Shown here piece by piece: positions 43,682-52,931 of a stretch of DNA of 64,000 nt. The notes below the pieces were generated by a model. That model saw only the letters and a program-made list of their open reading frames with translations, had not been told where the DNA came from and made no database searches. The stretch comes from Companilactobacillus keshanensis (GTDB taxonomy: Bacteria > Bacillota > Bacilli > Lactobacillales > Lactobacillaceae): assembly GCF_003946205.1 (NCBI RefSeq), contig NZ_RHOS01000002.1, positions 124,001-188,000 of the forward strand, in the 5' to 3' direction. The translations under genes and the position numbers were made by a program. Position 1 is the first letter of the stretch, and each line of letters opens with the position of its first letter.

Positions 43682-45904
43682 TTAGACACTATCTGCAGCT
43701 TCCCAAGTTATCGTTGATGTATAAGTTCCAATATAGCTAGAAAGACCTCCAGGCCTGGTCAACAATATCCCGGTATCGTCAGCCCACTTAGATGCAACAT
43801 CAGTCGTAATGACATTATCAGACCCGCCAGAATTAGTATATGTATCAACTACTACTGGTTGACCTTCCATCGAAGAAGTTGATCCACTCGAATCATCAGG
43901 AGTGACAAATACCATCTGACTATTTAATTTGATTGGATCCTTCCCATCGGGATATTGGTAAAACGGTGTAGATGTAGCTTTCAAAGTCCAACTAGACTTG
44001 AAACTTTCAACCGTGACTCCCCAATCACCGTCACGTTTGTTGTTACCACCAGTAAGTTCAAAGTTTTTGAAATTTTTGAATTTATAACTATCATCAGTTT
44101 TGATATTTACATATTTCGAGCGGAAGGTAATCGTGTAATCAACAGTGTTAGATTTTCTGCCATACGCATCACGATAGTAATAAGAAGCTGGATAAGGTTT
44201 ATCAGATATTAATGGATCATCAGTCGAAAATCCGTAGTACGATTCTTTACTAACAAGGTTTATCATCAATACACCACTGCTGATACTTTTTTCAGTTTGG
44301 AGACTATCATCTGAAGAAACTGAAGTTCTAACTGTTACGTCATTCAAAGTATTCATGGTATAGATAGTCGACATAGAAAATTGATATTCTTTACCAACGT
44401 ACAATACATTAATAGGAATATAATAATTAGCTCCTAGTCCAGCGGAGGGACTATTTGAAAACAACTCCGTCGAATCCAAGCTCAATTCAGGTTGTACATC
44501 AGGTACATTAATGACAAACTGTGTTTCATCTGATTCGTGTTCTTTAGCATCATTTAATTTGATAGTTACAATATTTTTCCCAACTTCCAAACCAACGTAC
44601 CCATACTTTTCAATATAATCTTCGTAACTTAACGATTGATCAATTAACATCCCATGGTTTCCCATCTTGTAGGCAACCGGTACCACTTGAAAGTTAAATG
44701 TTCCGTCATCATCATATTGAGTTTCATTAGGCCCGGCTGCATAAACTTTGTATTCATCTTGGACATTAGGATCATCTGTATCGGCCTTAGATGTGACCTG
44801 GGCTGTTATCGTTAATGCTTTTTTCGTACCATGAGCAGGACTTCCATCGGCATGTTCATACGTACCCTTGATATCAACTGGATTATTATCATTGACCGTC
44901 AAACCGTTTCCAGCAAAGGACTTGTCTTTAGTTATGATCAATGAATTTTTGGAAACATTAATATCATAGGTCAAAACATTTGAAACCACTGTTTCATTAG
45001 TATCATTGTAATTATTTTGAACTACTTGAACCGTGATCGTATGACTACCGAGCGTTAAAGGCTGCATTATAAGTGAAAAATTTTTATCATTACTGGCCGT
45101 ATCTTGAACTGGTAGTTGTATCACACCATCGATCGTATAGTAGATATACATATTTTCATTTTTAAAAACTACACCATCATTATTCTTATAATCCATTGTT
45201 CCAATCAAATTAAAAGTATCACCTTCAAATGCTTGAACAGAATTATTAGTCGTTGCGGCTACGATACTATTAGCTGAATCTTTAATTGAGAATTCAGGTG
45301 TGTCCGAAGCGTCATCATAGTTATCGGCCTCATAATCAATATGAGATTTATCAACCGTTTTTCCTACCACACCAGCTTTAGCGCTCAAAACGATCCGAGC
45401 AGAAGCATAGTCTTTACCCGTACCAATATCATCTATCGAGATAGTCAAAGTCTTTCCATCAGCATTTATATCGTCAGAAGAAATGTCCACACTGGTCGAG
45501 CTTGTTCCATCACTAGATAAATAAACAATTTGACCCAACGCACCCGTGGTAAAAGTGACATTATCCGGTAATTTGATAGTTGCAAGCATATTTGAGATGG
45601 CTTCACCATTATCAAATATCATTAAATAATTGAATTCTAAATCATCACCAGGATTGACCGAATCAGTATCAACATAGGATTGAGATTGACTGTCCATGAT
45701 CGTATTATCAGTACTGATTTTTGATTTCAAGGTTTGGTCGACAACATAGGCATTAGTCTTGGCTTCCAAAACTGGTGTTTCTACACTGACGGACGCTTCA
45801 CTATTAGTGTCGGCTTTAACATGTAAACTACTTAACATTAATAAACTCATGATGCTCATTAATGAAAATATAAATGGGTATAAAAAATTACGTACTCTAT
45901 TCAT
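43682..45904 (-). CDS. WxL-domain surface protein 2
   Basis: A 740-residue secreted paralogue of the downstream gene, similar over its whole length, with near-identical blocks such as YASARIVLSAKAG and DIKGTYEHADGSPAHGTKK. A signal peptide (YPFIFSLMSIMSLLMLSSLHVKA) is followed by repeated Ig-like segments and a WxL domain (SSWTLKATSTPFY, then YTSTITWEAADSV). ATG 45904 follows GAGGTGA; a GTG nine bases upstream overlaps that site. Typical WxL clusters also encode a DUF916 membrane protein and an LPxTG protein; neither is nearby. Confidence 0.78.
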   Translation of the reverse strand: MNRVRNFLYPFIFSLMSIMSLLMLSSLHVKADTNSEASVSVETPVLEAKTNAYVVDQTLKSKISTDNTIMDSQSQSYVDTDSVNPGDDLEFNYLMIFDNGEAISNMLATIKLPDNVTFTTGALGQIVYLSSDGTSSTSVDISSDDINADGKTLTISIDDIGTGKDYASARIVLSAKAGVVGKTVDKSHIDYEADNYDDASDTPEFSIKDSANSIVAATTNNSVQAFEGDTFNLIGTMDYKNNDGVVFKNENMYIYYTIDGVIQLPVQDTASNDKNFSLIMQPLTLGSHTITVQVVQNNYNDTNETVVSNVLTYDINVSKNSLIITKDKSFAGNGLTVNDNNPVDIKGTYEHADGSPAHGTKKALTITAQVTSKADTDDPNVQDEYKVYAAGPNETQYDDDGTFNFQVVPVAYKMGNHGMLIDQSLSYEDYIEKYGYVGLEVGKNIVTIKLNDAKEHESDETQFVINVPDVQPELSLDSTELFSNSPSAGLGANYYIPINVLYVGKEYQFSMSTIYTMNTLNDVTVRTSVSSDDSLQTEKSISSGVLMINLVSKESYYGFSTDDPLISDKPYPASYYYRDAYGRKSNTVDYTITFRSKYVNIKTDDSYKFKNFKNFELTGGNNKRDGDWGVTVESFKSSWTLKATSTPFYQYPDGKDPIKLNSQMVFVTPDDSSGSTSSMEGQPVVVDTYTNSGGSDNVITTDVASKWADDTGILLTRPGGLSSYIGTYTSTITWEAADSV

Positions 45905-46071
45905 ATTCTTCACCTCGTGTGTTTATATAACTTAGACAATTGTTCGAAAAAACAATTGTAATTTGCTGAAAGGTTCCTTGTAGTAATAGCTTACATAAAT
46001 TTATTTATCGATGCCCCTCATATTCTGAAATATTTTTTTACTGAAGTTGATTGGGTTATTGTACTTGTAAA

Positions 46072-46105
46072 TTTGACTAATTCCATCTGTTATGCAAACT
46101 GATCC
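46072..46105 (+). repeat. Truncated remnant of the structured element (copy E)
   Basis: TTTGACTAATTCCATCTGTT and the next 14 bases align with the 5' end of element C (TTTGAGTAATTCCACCTGTT onward), but the central hairpins and 3' half are missing. It lies in the 291-base gap between the WxL 2 and UvrA-like genes and looks like a decayed copy. Confidence 0.5.
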
Positions 46106-46124
46106 CATTTTATATACTTATTCA

Positions 46125-46168
46125 CAAAAAAGGATTTGACCTCAGAATTATTCTGAGATCAAATCCTT
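46125..46168 (-). terminator. Terminator of uvrA-like gene
   Basis: AAGGATTTGA...TCAAATCCTT with an inner CTCAGAA/TTCTGAG stem; on the minus strand it is followed by TTTT. Confidence 0.85.
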
Positions 46169-46204
46169 CTATATTTTAAAAGTAAAATACTGGTCTAAAA
46201 GGTC

Positions 46205-48448
46205 TTAAATATACTTAGCGGTTACAGATCTCTTATTAGTAATCAGGCCATTAACTGGGCCCTGATAAATAATTTCACCACCACGAGAGCCTCCATCAGG
46301 ACCAATATCGATAATCCAGTCAGCACTGCGCATAACATCAACATTGTGCTCGATCACAACAACTGTGTTACCTTTAGTAACTAAATCATTAATGATCCTG
46401 ATCATATTTTCTGTATCTGAAACATGTAAACCAGTCGTTGGCTCGTCTAATATGAAAATATTTCCCTTTTTACTTAATTCTTTAGCAATCTTCAGACGTT
46501 GACTTTCACCACCGGAGATCGTACTCAAAGACTGACCAAGTGTTAAATAATCTAAACCAACATTTTGAATTTTCTTTAATTTAGATTTAATTTTTACATC
46601 ATCGAAAAATTCAACGGCCTCCTCTATTGTCAGGTCCATAACTTCAACGATATTTTTATTTTTATATTTAAATTGCAATACTTCCGGATCAAAGCGACCT
46701 CCAAGACAAACCGGACATTCTATCTCGGAATTATCCATGAATGACATATTGAGTTCAATCACACCTTTACCATTACAGTTGGGGCAAGCACCTTTAGAAT
46801 TATAGCTGAACAAACTATCTTCAACATTATTTTCTAGAGCGAATAATTTTCTAATGTCATTCATTGCTCCAGTATAAGTTGCTGAATTAGAGCGACTATT
46901 AGCGTGCAAGGGACTTTGATCGATCACTATTGCATCGGGATTTTCTTTCGCAAAAACCTGCTCGACTAGCGTACTCTTACCCGATCCGGCTACACCCGTT
47001 ATAACGGTAAATAATCCTGTTGGAATATTGAGCTGAATATTTTTTAAATTATGTAAAGAACTCTTCGAACTGCTTATAAATTTGTCGGCTGCTCTAGGTT
47101 TCTTGTTCATTGGTAACTCATTTAATAAGCATTCACCAGTTAAAGTCTTTGATTTGAGCAGATCTTCATAGTTTCCAGTAAATTGAATTTGTCCACCATG
47201 AATACCTGCCCTTGGACCAACATCAACGATGAAATCAGCAATCTTTATAACATCTGGATCATGTTCAACCACTAAAACCGTATTACCATTATTACGTAAC
47301 TTTAATAATAATTCATTTAGACGATGAACATCCCTTGGATGAAGTCCAGTACTAGGCTCATCCAAAATATAAATCAGATCTGTCAAACTATTTGAAAGAT
47401 ATTTAACAGTTTTGACACGTTGACTCTCACCACCGGAAAGGGTCGAAGTTTCTCTAGTCAAACTAAGATAATCTAATCCAATATTTATCAGACTATCGAT
47501 TCGTTCTTTCAAATTGCTTATCAAAGAACTCATTCGCTCGTCAGTAAATTCATCTAGTGTTTTCAGTAAAACATCTAACTGCATATTAGTTAAATCAAAA
47601 ATATTATAGCCGTTGATCCTAGATTCTAAGACATTGGAATTAAAACGCGTTCCGCGACACATTGTGCAAGTTGACATTTTTGCAAACTTCTCAATTTTTT
47701 TACGAGCACCGTCACTCATAGTTTTGTTCTCTTGAATGTTAGTGCGATAAAATTTCTTGATGATACCTTCATAATTTGTCTGCATCGAACTGCCCTTATA
47801 ATCAACGGTTATCTTACCTTCACCATACAAGAGACTCTCCATCTCATCATCAGTGAAATCTTTTACTGGTTTATCATTATCAAACGATCCAAACTTCAAT
47901 AAGGTATTTAAGTAAAAAGAATTATTTGAATAGCCTGGCAATAAAACTGCTCCATCTTTTATAGATTTTTCATAATCTAATGCCGCGTCTAGTTTGACAA
48001 CATAACTTCTACCAATGCCCTCACATTGCGGACACATACCTTCTGGATCATTGAAAGAAAAAGAATTGCTGGCATTACCATATTTAGGTCGACCAAATCT
48101 AGAAAATAAAATTCTAAATAAGGGGCTGATATCACTGATCGTACCCAAGGTAGAGCGAGCATTCCCACCCAGTGGCTTTTGGTCAATAATAATCGCCGTT
48201 GATAAATTATGGATCTCATCAACATCTGGTCGTTTATATTTGGGGAGATACAATCTTGTAAAACTATTATAGGTACTGTTAAGTTGACGTCCGGCTTCTT
48301 GAGCAATCGTATCAAAAACGATCGATGATTTACCTGATCCCGAAACACCAGTAAAAACAGTCAGTTTATTCTTTGGAATCTTTAAACTAATATTTTTTAG
48401 ATTATTCTCTCGGTCATTCACTATCTCGATAAATTGCGTGTCTGTCAT
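46205..48448 (-). CDS. UvrA-like ABC protein lacking the UvrB-binding domain
   Basis: A 747-residue tandem ABC ATPase, about 200 residues shorter than housekeeping UvrA. Walker A motifs are GVSGSGKSS near residue 35 and GVAGSGKST near residue 485; signatures LSGGESQRVK and ISGGESQRLK are both present. Zinc-finger pairs CPQCEGIG, CTMCRG, CPNCNGKG and CPVCLGG remain. The short form matches UvrA2/DrrC-like proteins linked to resistance against DNA-binding drugs. It is monocistronic, with terminators on both sides. GGGGG supports the ATG. Confidence 0.87.
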   Translation of the reverse strand: MTDTQFIEIVNDRENNLKNISLKIPKNKLTVFTGVSGSGKSSIVFDTIAQEAGRQLNSTYNSFTRLYLPKYKRPDVDEIHNLSTAIIIDQKPLGGNARSTLGTISDISPLFRILFSRFGRPKYGNASNSFSFNDPEGMCPQCEGIGRSYVVKLDAALDYEKSIKDGAVLLPGYSNNSFYLNTLLKFGSFDNDKPVKDFTDDEMESLLYGEGKITVDYKGSSMQTNYEGIIKKFYRTNIQENKTMSDGARKKIEKFAKMSTCTMCRGTRFNSNVLESRINGYNIFDLTNMQLDVLLKTLDEFTDERMSSLISNLKERIDSLINIGLDYLSLTRETSTLSGGESQRVKTVKYLSNSLTDLIYILDEPSTGLHPRDVHRLNELLLKLRNNGNTVLVVEHDPDVIKIADFIVDVGPRAGIHGGQIQFTGNYEDLLKSKTLTGECLLNELPMNKKPRAADKFISSSKSSLHNLKNIQLNIPTGLFTVITGVAGSGKSTLVEQVFAKENPDAIVIDQSPLHANSRSNSATYTGAMNDIRKLFALENNVEDSLFSYNSKGACPNCNGKGVIELNMSFMDNSEIECPVCLGGRFDPEVLQFKYKNKNIVEVMDLTIEEAVEFFDDVKIKSKLKKIQNVGLDYLTLGQSLSTISGGESQRLKIAKELSKKGNIFILDEPTTGLHVSDTENMIRIINDLVTKGNTVVVIEHNVDVMRSADWIIDIGPDGGSRGGEIIYQGPVNGLITNKRSVTAKYI

Positions 48449-48552
48449 GTCAAACCCCCAATAATTTTAATTTTGTTCAAAAGGATATTAATCGTATCAT
48501 ACCGTGGTTAATATTTCGAGTAATTGAAGAATTGATTGACTATATTTAGAAT

Positions 48553-48581
48553 AAAAAAAGAGTATCCAAAATTGGATACTC
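48553..48581 (-). terminator. Terminator of RRNPP-type regulator gene
   Basis: GAGTATCC and GGATACTC pair around AAAATT; on the minus strand a seven-T run follows. Confidence 0.85.
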
Positions 48582-48614
48582 AAAAATTTACTTCATTGAA
48601 TCTATAAGATAGTA

Positions 48615-49478
48615 CTAATTACATTCCTTTATCATCCTATCGATCTCAATTAATTCATTATGATTGCGATTAAACTCCGAGAAAACCTTGGCGCGATTTA
48701 ATAACCCACGTAACTCTTCATTTTTACCATTCGTATCGCAGACATTAACTGCCAATTGCAGATACAATCTAGCAATGTAGTAAGTGACATGGTTATCCGC
48801 ACAAACTTTTACACCGTAGTTCAACAATGTATTTGCCGTCTCGTAATCTTTTTGATTAGAGTAATAAACCCCGCAATAGAATATTATACTGATATAGCGC
48901 CAAATTTTACTAACATCATCGATCGGCATCCCATAAATATCATTAAAGACCTTGCTAAAATAATATTCACTTTTGTCGGAATCCTTTTGTCTAGCATAAA
49001 CCATTCCCATTCCGGTATACGCTAAAAAAGTAAAGATCGTCTTGCCATCAGGGTCGAGGTCGGTCAAGATCTGGTTAAAATCAAAGACAGCCTCAAAGAG
49101 ATCACCGTTTTTATCAAGGATATTTAAAAACCCTTTCAAGTAGTAGTATTGCATTAAAGCGTCCTTATCATCCTTTAAAAGCTGAGCATCAATCCTTTTC
49201 ATGATCTCCCAAGACTTAGTGAACTCACTTATAATCAAATTGAATTCAACTTCATTCATCGAAGTAACCAATTTTTTAGAAGCACTGTCGCTGATCCCCA
49301 TGATATCATCTAAAGAAATATCCAAACGATTGCATAGCTGAATCAAAATTCTTAATGATGGTATCTGTCCGTTGTTTTCAAACTTACTCAAAGTTGCTTG
49401 GGTACAAACACCGTCACTAAGGTTTCTTTGCGATAGTCCTAATTTTTTTCTTCTATCTACAAAATACTGTATGTTCAT
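48615..49478 (-). CDS. XRE/RRNPP-type regulator (Rgg/PlcR-like)
   Basis: A 287-residue protein. Residues 5-60 form an XRE helix-turn-helix (KKLGLSQRNLSDGVCTQATLSKFENNGQIPSLRILIQLCNRL). The remaining 220 residues are alpha-helical repeats of TPR type (YGMPIDDVSKIWRYISIIFYCGVYYSNQKDYETANTLLNYG). This layout is that of RRNPP quorum-sensing regulators, which bind an imported peptide. No convincing pheromone gene lies beside it, and the UvrA-like gene downstream is beyond a terminator, so targets are unknown. AGAGGTG supports the ATG. Confidence 0.8.
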   Translation of the reverse strand: MNIQYFVDRRKKLGLSQRNLSDGVCTQATLSKFENNGQIPSLRILIQLCNRLDISLDDIMGISDSASKKLVTSMNEVEFNLIISEFTKSWEIMKRIDAQLLKDDKDALMQYYYLKGFLNILDKNGDLFEAVFDFNQILTDLDPDGKTIFTFLAYTGMGMVYARQKDSDKSEYYFSKVFNDIYGMPIDDVSKIWRYISIIFYCGVYYSNQKDYETANTLLNYGVKVCADNHVTYYIARLYLQLAVNVCDTNGKNEELRGLLNRAKVFSEFNRNHNELIEIDRMIKECN

Positions 49479-49704
49479 TCGGCGAACACCTCTATATAAA
49501 ATTATAATATCCTCATATCTAGAATTATATACTCATCGGTAATCGCTTACCATATTCATTTGAGTAATTTTTTAAATATACATTTTATATATCATACAGT
49601 CATATTTAATATTCCATATATATGTAAAAAGGTCATGATACAATTATTAAACATACGACAAAACATAGCTTTTGTCTTAATGCTCGAAAGTTGATCATAT
49701 TTTA

Positions 49705-50613
49705 CTATTTATTTTTTAAATCTTCGATTGAATTAATATTCTTCATATATTTTGGTACGGCCAAACCTACTTTAGCACCCTTCAAATTTGGTCCTAAATC
49801 ATCAAATCGACCCTTATAGTCTTTATAGTAAAGACCGGATGTTTTGGGCAACCAAGCGCTAACTTGTGCATCAGCCGCCTTTGTAGCAATTGCAGCCCAA
49901 GTTGGCTGTTGCTCCATGGCTTGAATAGTTACCTTATACCCTTGATCACGTAATACTTGTGCGATCACATTGGTTGAAGCAATTTCAGAATCCCAAGCAA
50001 CGTAAGTCATTTTTAAAGATTTCCCATGAACTTTTTTAACACCCTTAGTCCATTCATTGACTGATTCTGGATTGGCCTTGATCCACTCTTTAGCAGCCTT
50101 TTGAGGATCCATCCCATTATTTACTTTCAGCATAACTTCTGACATTTGAGCTGGTTTCCAATGGAAACGATCTAAGATCGTATATGCTTCTGGCTTATCT
50201 GATTTTAGACCTTTACGAACGATCGTATGAATACTTTCAGATTTACCAAACACATTTTTAGGATCTTTTAAGAATTTTATAGGATACTTAGTAAACATCC
50301 AATGTGGTTGCCAACCAGTAACAACAATGGGACGTTTATCTTTAATAGCTTTATCCAAAGTACTAGTCATAGCAGCAGTGGAACTAGTTTGCAATTGCCA
50401 GTTTTTATCCTCTAATCCATACGCTTTCAAAGCCTTTTGTGTTGAAGACATGATACCAGCTCCAGCATCGATCCCTGTGACCGTATAATTTATTTGCGCA
50501 CCTAGTTTTTCCTTACTATTGTATGGTTTAGTCTGAGAACTACAGGCCGTGATCACTGGAATAATCAGTAATGTTACAAAGAAAAGACTTAAAAATTTTA
50601 ATTTTTTCTTCAA
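49705..50613 (-). CDS. opuAC: Glycine betaine/osmoprotectant-binding lipoprotein
   Basis: A 302-residue extracellular binding protein with lipobox ITAC after a short signal peptide. The family pattern of OpuAC/ProX-like quaternary-amine binders is visible: VTGWQPHWMFTKYPIKFLKDP near residue 95-115, and tryptophans at WDSEIAST and VSAWLPKTSG that would form the aromatic cage. It is the third gene of the opuA operon and captures betaine, carnitine or similar solutes outside the cell. Confidence 0.9.
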   Translation of the reverse strand: MKKKLKFLSLFFVTLLIIPVITACSSQTKPYNSKEKLGAQINYTVTGIDAGAGIMSSTQKALKAYGLEDKNWQLQTSSTAAMTSTLDKAIKDKRPIVVTGWQPHWMFTKYPIKFLKDPKNVFGKSESIHTIVRKGLKSDKPEAYTILDRFHWKPAQMSEVMLKVNNGMDPQKAAKEWIKANPESVNEWTKGVKKVHGKSLKMTYVAWDSEIASTNVIAQVLRDQGYKVTIQAMEQQPTWAAIATKAADAQVSAWLPKTSGLYYKDYKGRFDDLGPNLKGAKVGLAVPKYMKNINSIEDLKNK

Positions 50614-50623
50614 ACGATCCCTC

Positions 50624-51469
50624 CTATCCTCTATGATCTCTAGTTAATGATTGTGTCAATCTATCTAGGATAATTGCCAAGATAACTATAGCTAATCCAG
50701 CAGCAAAGCCACCACCAGCATCATTTCTACCAACGGCAAAATAAACTTTAGTTCCAAGTCCCATCGCACCGATCATAGAAGCAATAACAACCATCGATAG
50801 TGATAGCATCATACTTTGGTTAACTCCAGCCATCAAACTTGTTTTGGCAATTGGAAGTTCAACCTTAAATAGCTTCTGCCATTCAGTTGATCCAAAAGAA
50901 TCAGCGGCCTCGATCAATTCTTCTGGAACTTCACGAATACCCATGTTTGTCATTCTAACTGTTGGAGGCATTGCAAAAATAACTGAGGCTACAATACCAG
51001 GTACCATCCCAATACCAAACAGTGCAACCGCCGGTATCAGATAAACAAAAGCTGGCATTGTCTGCATGAAATCAAGAACAGGTTTCAAAATAATTTCAGC
51101 AATGTGACTCTTAGCCATCAAAATTCCCAAAGGAATACCGATAACTAATGCGATCAAACTAGAAGTCAAAACTAATGTCAAAGTTTGTGTCATATCACGC
51201 CAGAAATCCAAATTCCAAATCAACAATAAACCTAATAATTCAAAAATCAGTAAACTCCAACGCTGATCTTTTCGATTAACATAAAATGTTAAAGCTAAGA
51301 TTAAAATAATGAAGAGCCAAATTGGTATTAGATCAAAAATCCATTGAAAGGCATTATTTATTCCACCAATAAAATTGGTTATAGCATTGAAAAATCCTGT
51401 AAATTGTACCAACCAATTGACGAAACTATCGATCCAATCAGCTAATGGTAATTGTGGAATACTACTCAA
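50624..51469 (-). CDS. opuAB: Glycine betaine ABC transporter permease
   Basis: A 281-residue permease of the OpuAB/ProW family with about seven hydrophobic helices. The ATPase-contact loop reads VRMTNMGIREVPEELIEAADSFGSTEWQKLFKVELPIAKTSLMAGVNQSMMLSLSMVVIASMIG. Unlike lactococcal OpuABC, it is not fused to the binding protein. TTG 51469, six bases after GAGGTGA, is the preferred start; a GTG two codons earlier touches the ribosome site. It overlaps the end of the ATPase gene by eight bases, showing translational coupling. Confidence 0.88.
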   Translation of the reverse strand: MSSIPQLPLADWIDSFVNWLVQFTGFFNAITNFIGGINNAFQWIFDLIPIWLFIILILALTFYVNRKDQRWSLLIFELLGLLLIWNLDFWRDMTQTLTLVLTSSLIALVIGIPLGILMAKSHIAEIILKPVLDFMQTMPAFVYLIPAVALFGIGMVPGIVASVIFAMPPTVRMTNMGIREVPEELIEAADSFGSTEWQKLFKVELPIAKTSLMAGVNQSMMLSLSMVVIASMIGAMGLGTKVYFAVGRNDAGGGFAAGLAIVILAIILDRLTQSLTRDHRG

Positions 51470-52661
51470 ATTCACTCACCTCATTTCCTGCAAGAGCACC
51501 AAGTACGGCACCACGAACAATAATTCCTTTGAGTTGTCCTTTGTCATTAGTTACGGCAAATGGAATACCTGTCTGTGAAATATCATCCATCAAACCAGAA
51601 ATAGGAGTTTCTTCATTAGTAGTAGGAACATCGGTCTTAACTACCGAACGAAGATCACTACTATCATGTCTAACCAAATCAATAACATCATTGGCATCAA
51701 CAATACCGACCAGTTTACGTTTGTTATCGACAACATAAGCGGTTGAAACTTCATTATTCTTCATACGTTTCAAGGTAAGTCTAGGACCGGCCTTGTCAAT
51801 ATTGATCGTTACAGGACGGATCATAACGTTACCAGCGGTTAGGACCTTGCTACGGTCAACATTCTCAATAAACTCTTCCACGTAATCATTGGCAGGATGT
51901 GTCAATATATCTTCTGGTGTCCCGGTTTGGATAACCTCCCCATCACGCATTATCATAATGTGATCACCAAGCTTTAATGCCTCGTTCAAATCATGACTAA
52001 TAAAGATGATTGTTTTCTTCAAGCCTTCTTGAATATCCAATAACTGATCCTGCATATCTGTTCTGTTCAATGGATCAAGCGCTGAGAATGCTTCGTCCAT
52101 CAAAAGTATCTGTGGATCATTAGCTAAGGCACGGGCAAGACCAACACGTTGCTGCATTCCACCAGATAGTTGATCTGGATATTCATCGTTATAACCAGTT
52201 ATACCGACTTGTTCCAAAGCCTTCTGTGCTCTTTTACGACGTTCCTCTTTATCAACACCTTGAATCTCTAACCCATATTCAGCATTTTCCATAATGGTCC
52301 TATTAGGTAATAATCCAAAATTTTGAAAAACCATACTCATTTTCTTACGGCGAACTTCTCGAAGGGTCTTCTTATCCATCCCCATTAGATTCTCACCATC
52401 AATTAATACTTCACCATCAGTTGGTTCGATCAAACGGTTGATCATACGAACTAATGTAGATTTACCACTACCTGAAAGTCCCATGATAACGAAAATTTCA
52501 CCATCTTCAATTTCAAAGTTGGCTTGATCCACTCCCACGGTGGCTCCAGTTTCTTTCAGAATTTCCGATTTAGATTTACCTTGCTTGATAAGCTCCTTGG
52601 CACGACCAACATGCTTACCAAAAATCTTAGTTAAATTCTTAACTTCAACTTTCTTACTCAT
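51462..52661 (-). CDS. opuAA: Glycine betaine ABC transporter ATP-binding protein with CBS domains
   Basis: A 399-residue ATPase. Walker A GLSGSGKST is near residue 60, the signature LSGGMQQRVGLARALA near 165 and Walker B ILLMDEAFSALDP near 185. Residues 270-395 form a CBS pair (GNVMIRPVTINIDKAGPRLTLKRMKNNEVSTAYVVD, then GIPFAVTNDKGQLKGIIVRGAV), which in OpuA proteins senses ionic strength or cyclic di-AMP. The N-terminal HVGRAKELIKQGKSKSEILKETGATVGV is the usual OpuAA extension. First gene of the opuA operon. Confidence 0.95.
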   Translation of the reverse strand: MSKKVEVKNLTKIFGKHVGRAKELIKQGKSKSEILKETGATVGVDQANFEIEDGEIFVIMGLSGSGKSTLVRMINRLIEPTDGEVLIDGENLMGMDKKTLREVRRKKMSMVFQNFGLLPNRTIMENAEYGLEIQGVDKEERRKRAQKALEQVGITGYNDEYPDQLSGGMQQRVGLARALANDPQILLMDEAFSALDPLNRTDMQDQLLDIQEGLKKTIIFISHDLNEALKLGDHIMIMRDGEVIQTGTPEDILTHPANDYVEEFIENVDRSKVLTAGNVMIRPVTINIDKAGPRLTLKRMKNNEVSTAYVVDNKRKLVGIVDANDVIDLVRHDSSDLRSVVKTDVPTTNEETPISGLMDDISQTGIPFAVTNDKGQLKGIIVRGAVLGALAGNEVSEFE

Positions 52662-52798
52662 TAAATCCTTCTTCCCTATTCTGTTATATACCGTTATGAA
52701 TAAAATTAGCCCTCAATAATGAGAGCTATTTGGTCATAATCTTGTTCATTTAAAACTCAAAACAAGTTTCATAAGTTATTATTCTATGTAATAAAATT

Positions 52799-52827
52799 GC
52801 TATTATCTATAAGTTATAAATAATAGC
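52799..52827. other. Hairpin in the opuA upstream region
   Basis: GCTATTATCTAT and ATAAATAATAGC form an 11-of-12 stem around AAGTT, 138 bases before opuAA and without a T run. It could be an operator or an mRNA 5' structure. The rest of 52662-52887 shows no gene. Confidence 0.35.
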
Positions 52828-52887
52828 AGCACAATATCACGATAACAAATATGAATTTCTTTTGCAAATATTAGATATTATATAAAC

Positions 52888-52931
52888 TAAATAAAGCGAT
52901 TCCCATCAAATGATGAAAACCGCTTTATTTA
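52888..52931. terminator. Terminator of the acd-etfBA operon
   Basis: AAATAAAGCG and CGCTTTATTT pair perfectly around a 22-base loop. The hairpin directly abuts the etfA stop codon. Confidence 0.6.

Noticed and set aside
49633..49698. A 21-codon frame (MINFRALRQKL...) considered as a pheromone for the RRNPP regulator
   Set aside because: It has a hydrophobic C terminus but no ribosome site, and it overlaps a GACAAAA/TTTTGTC hairpin just after opuAC.
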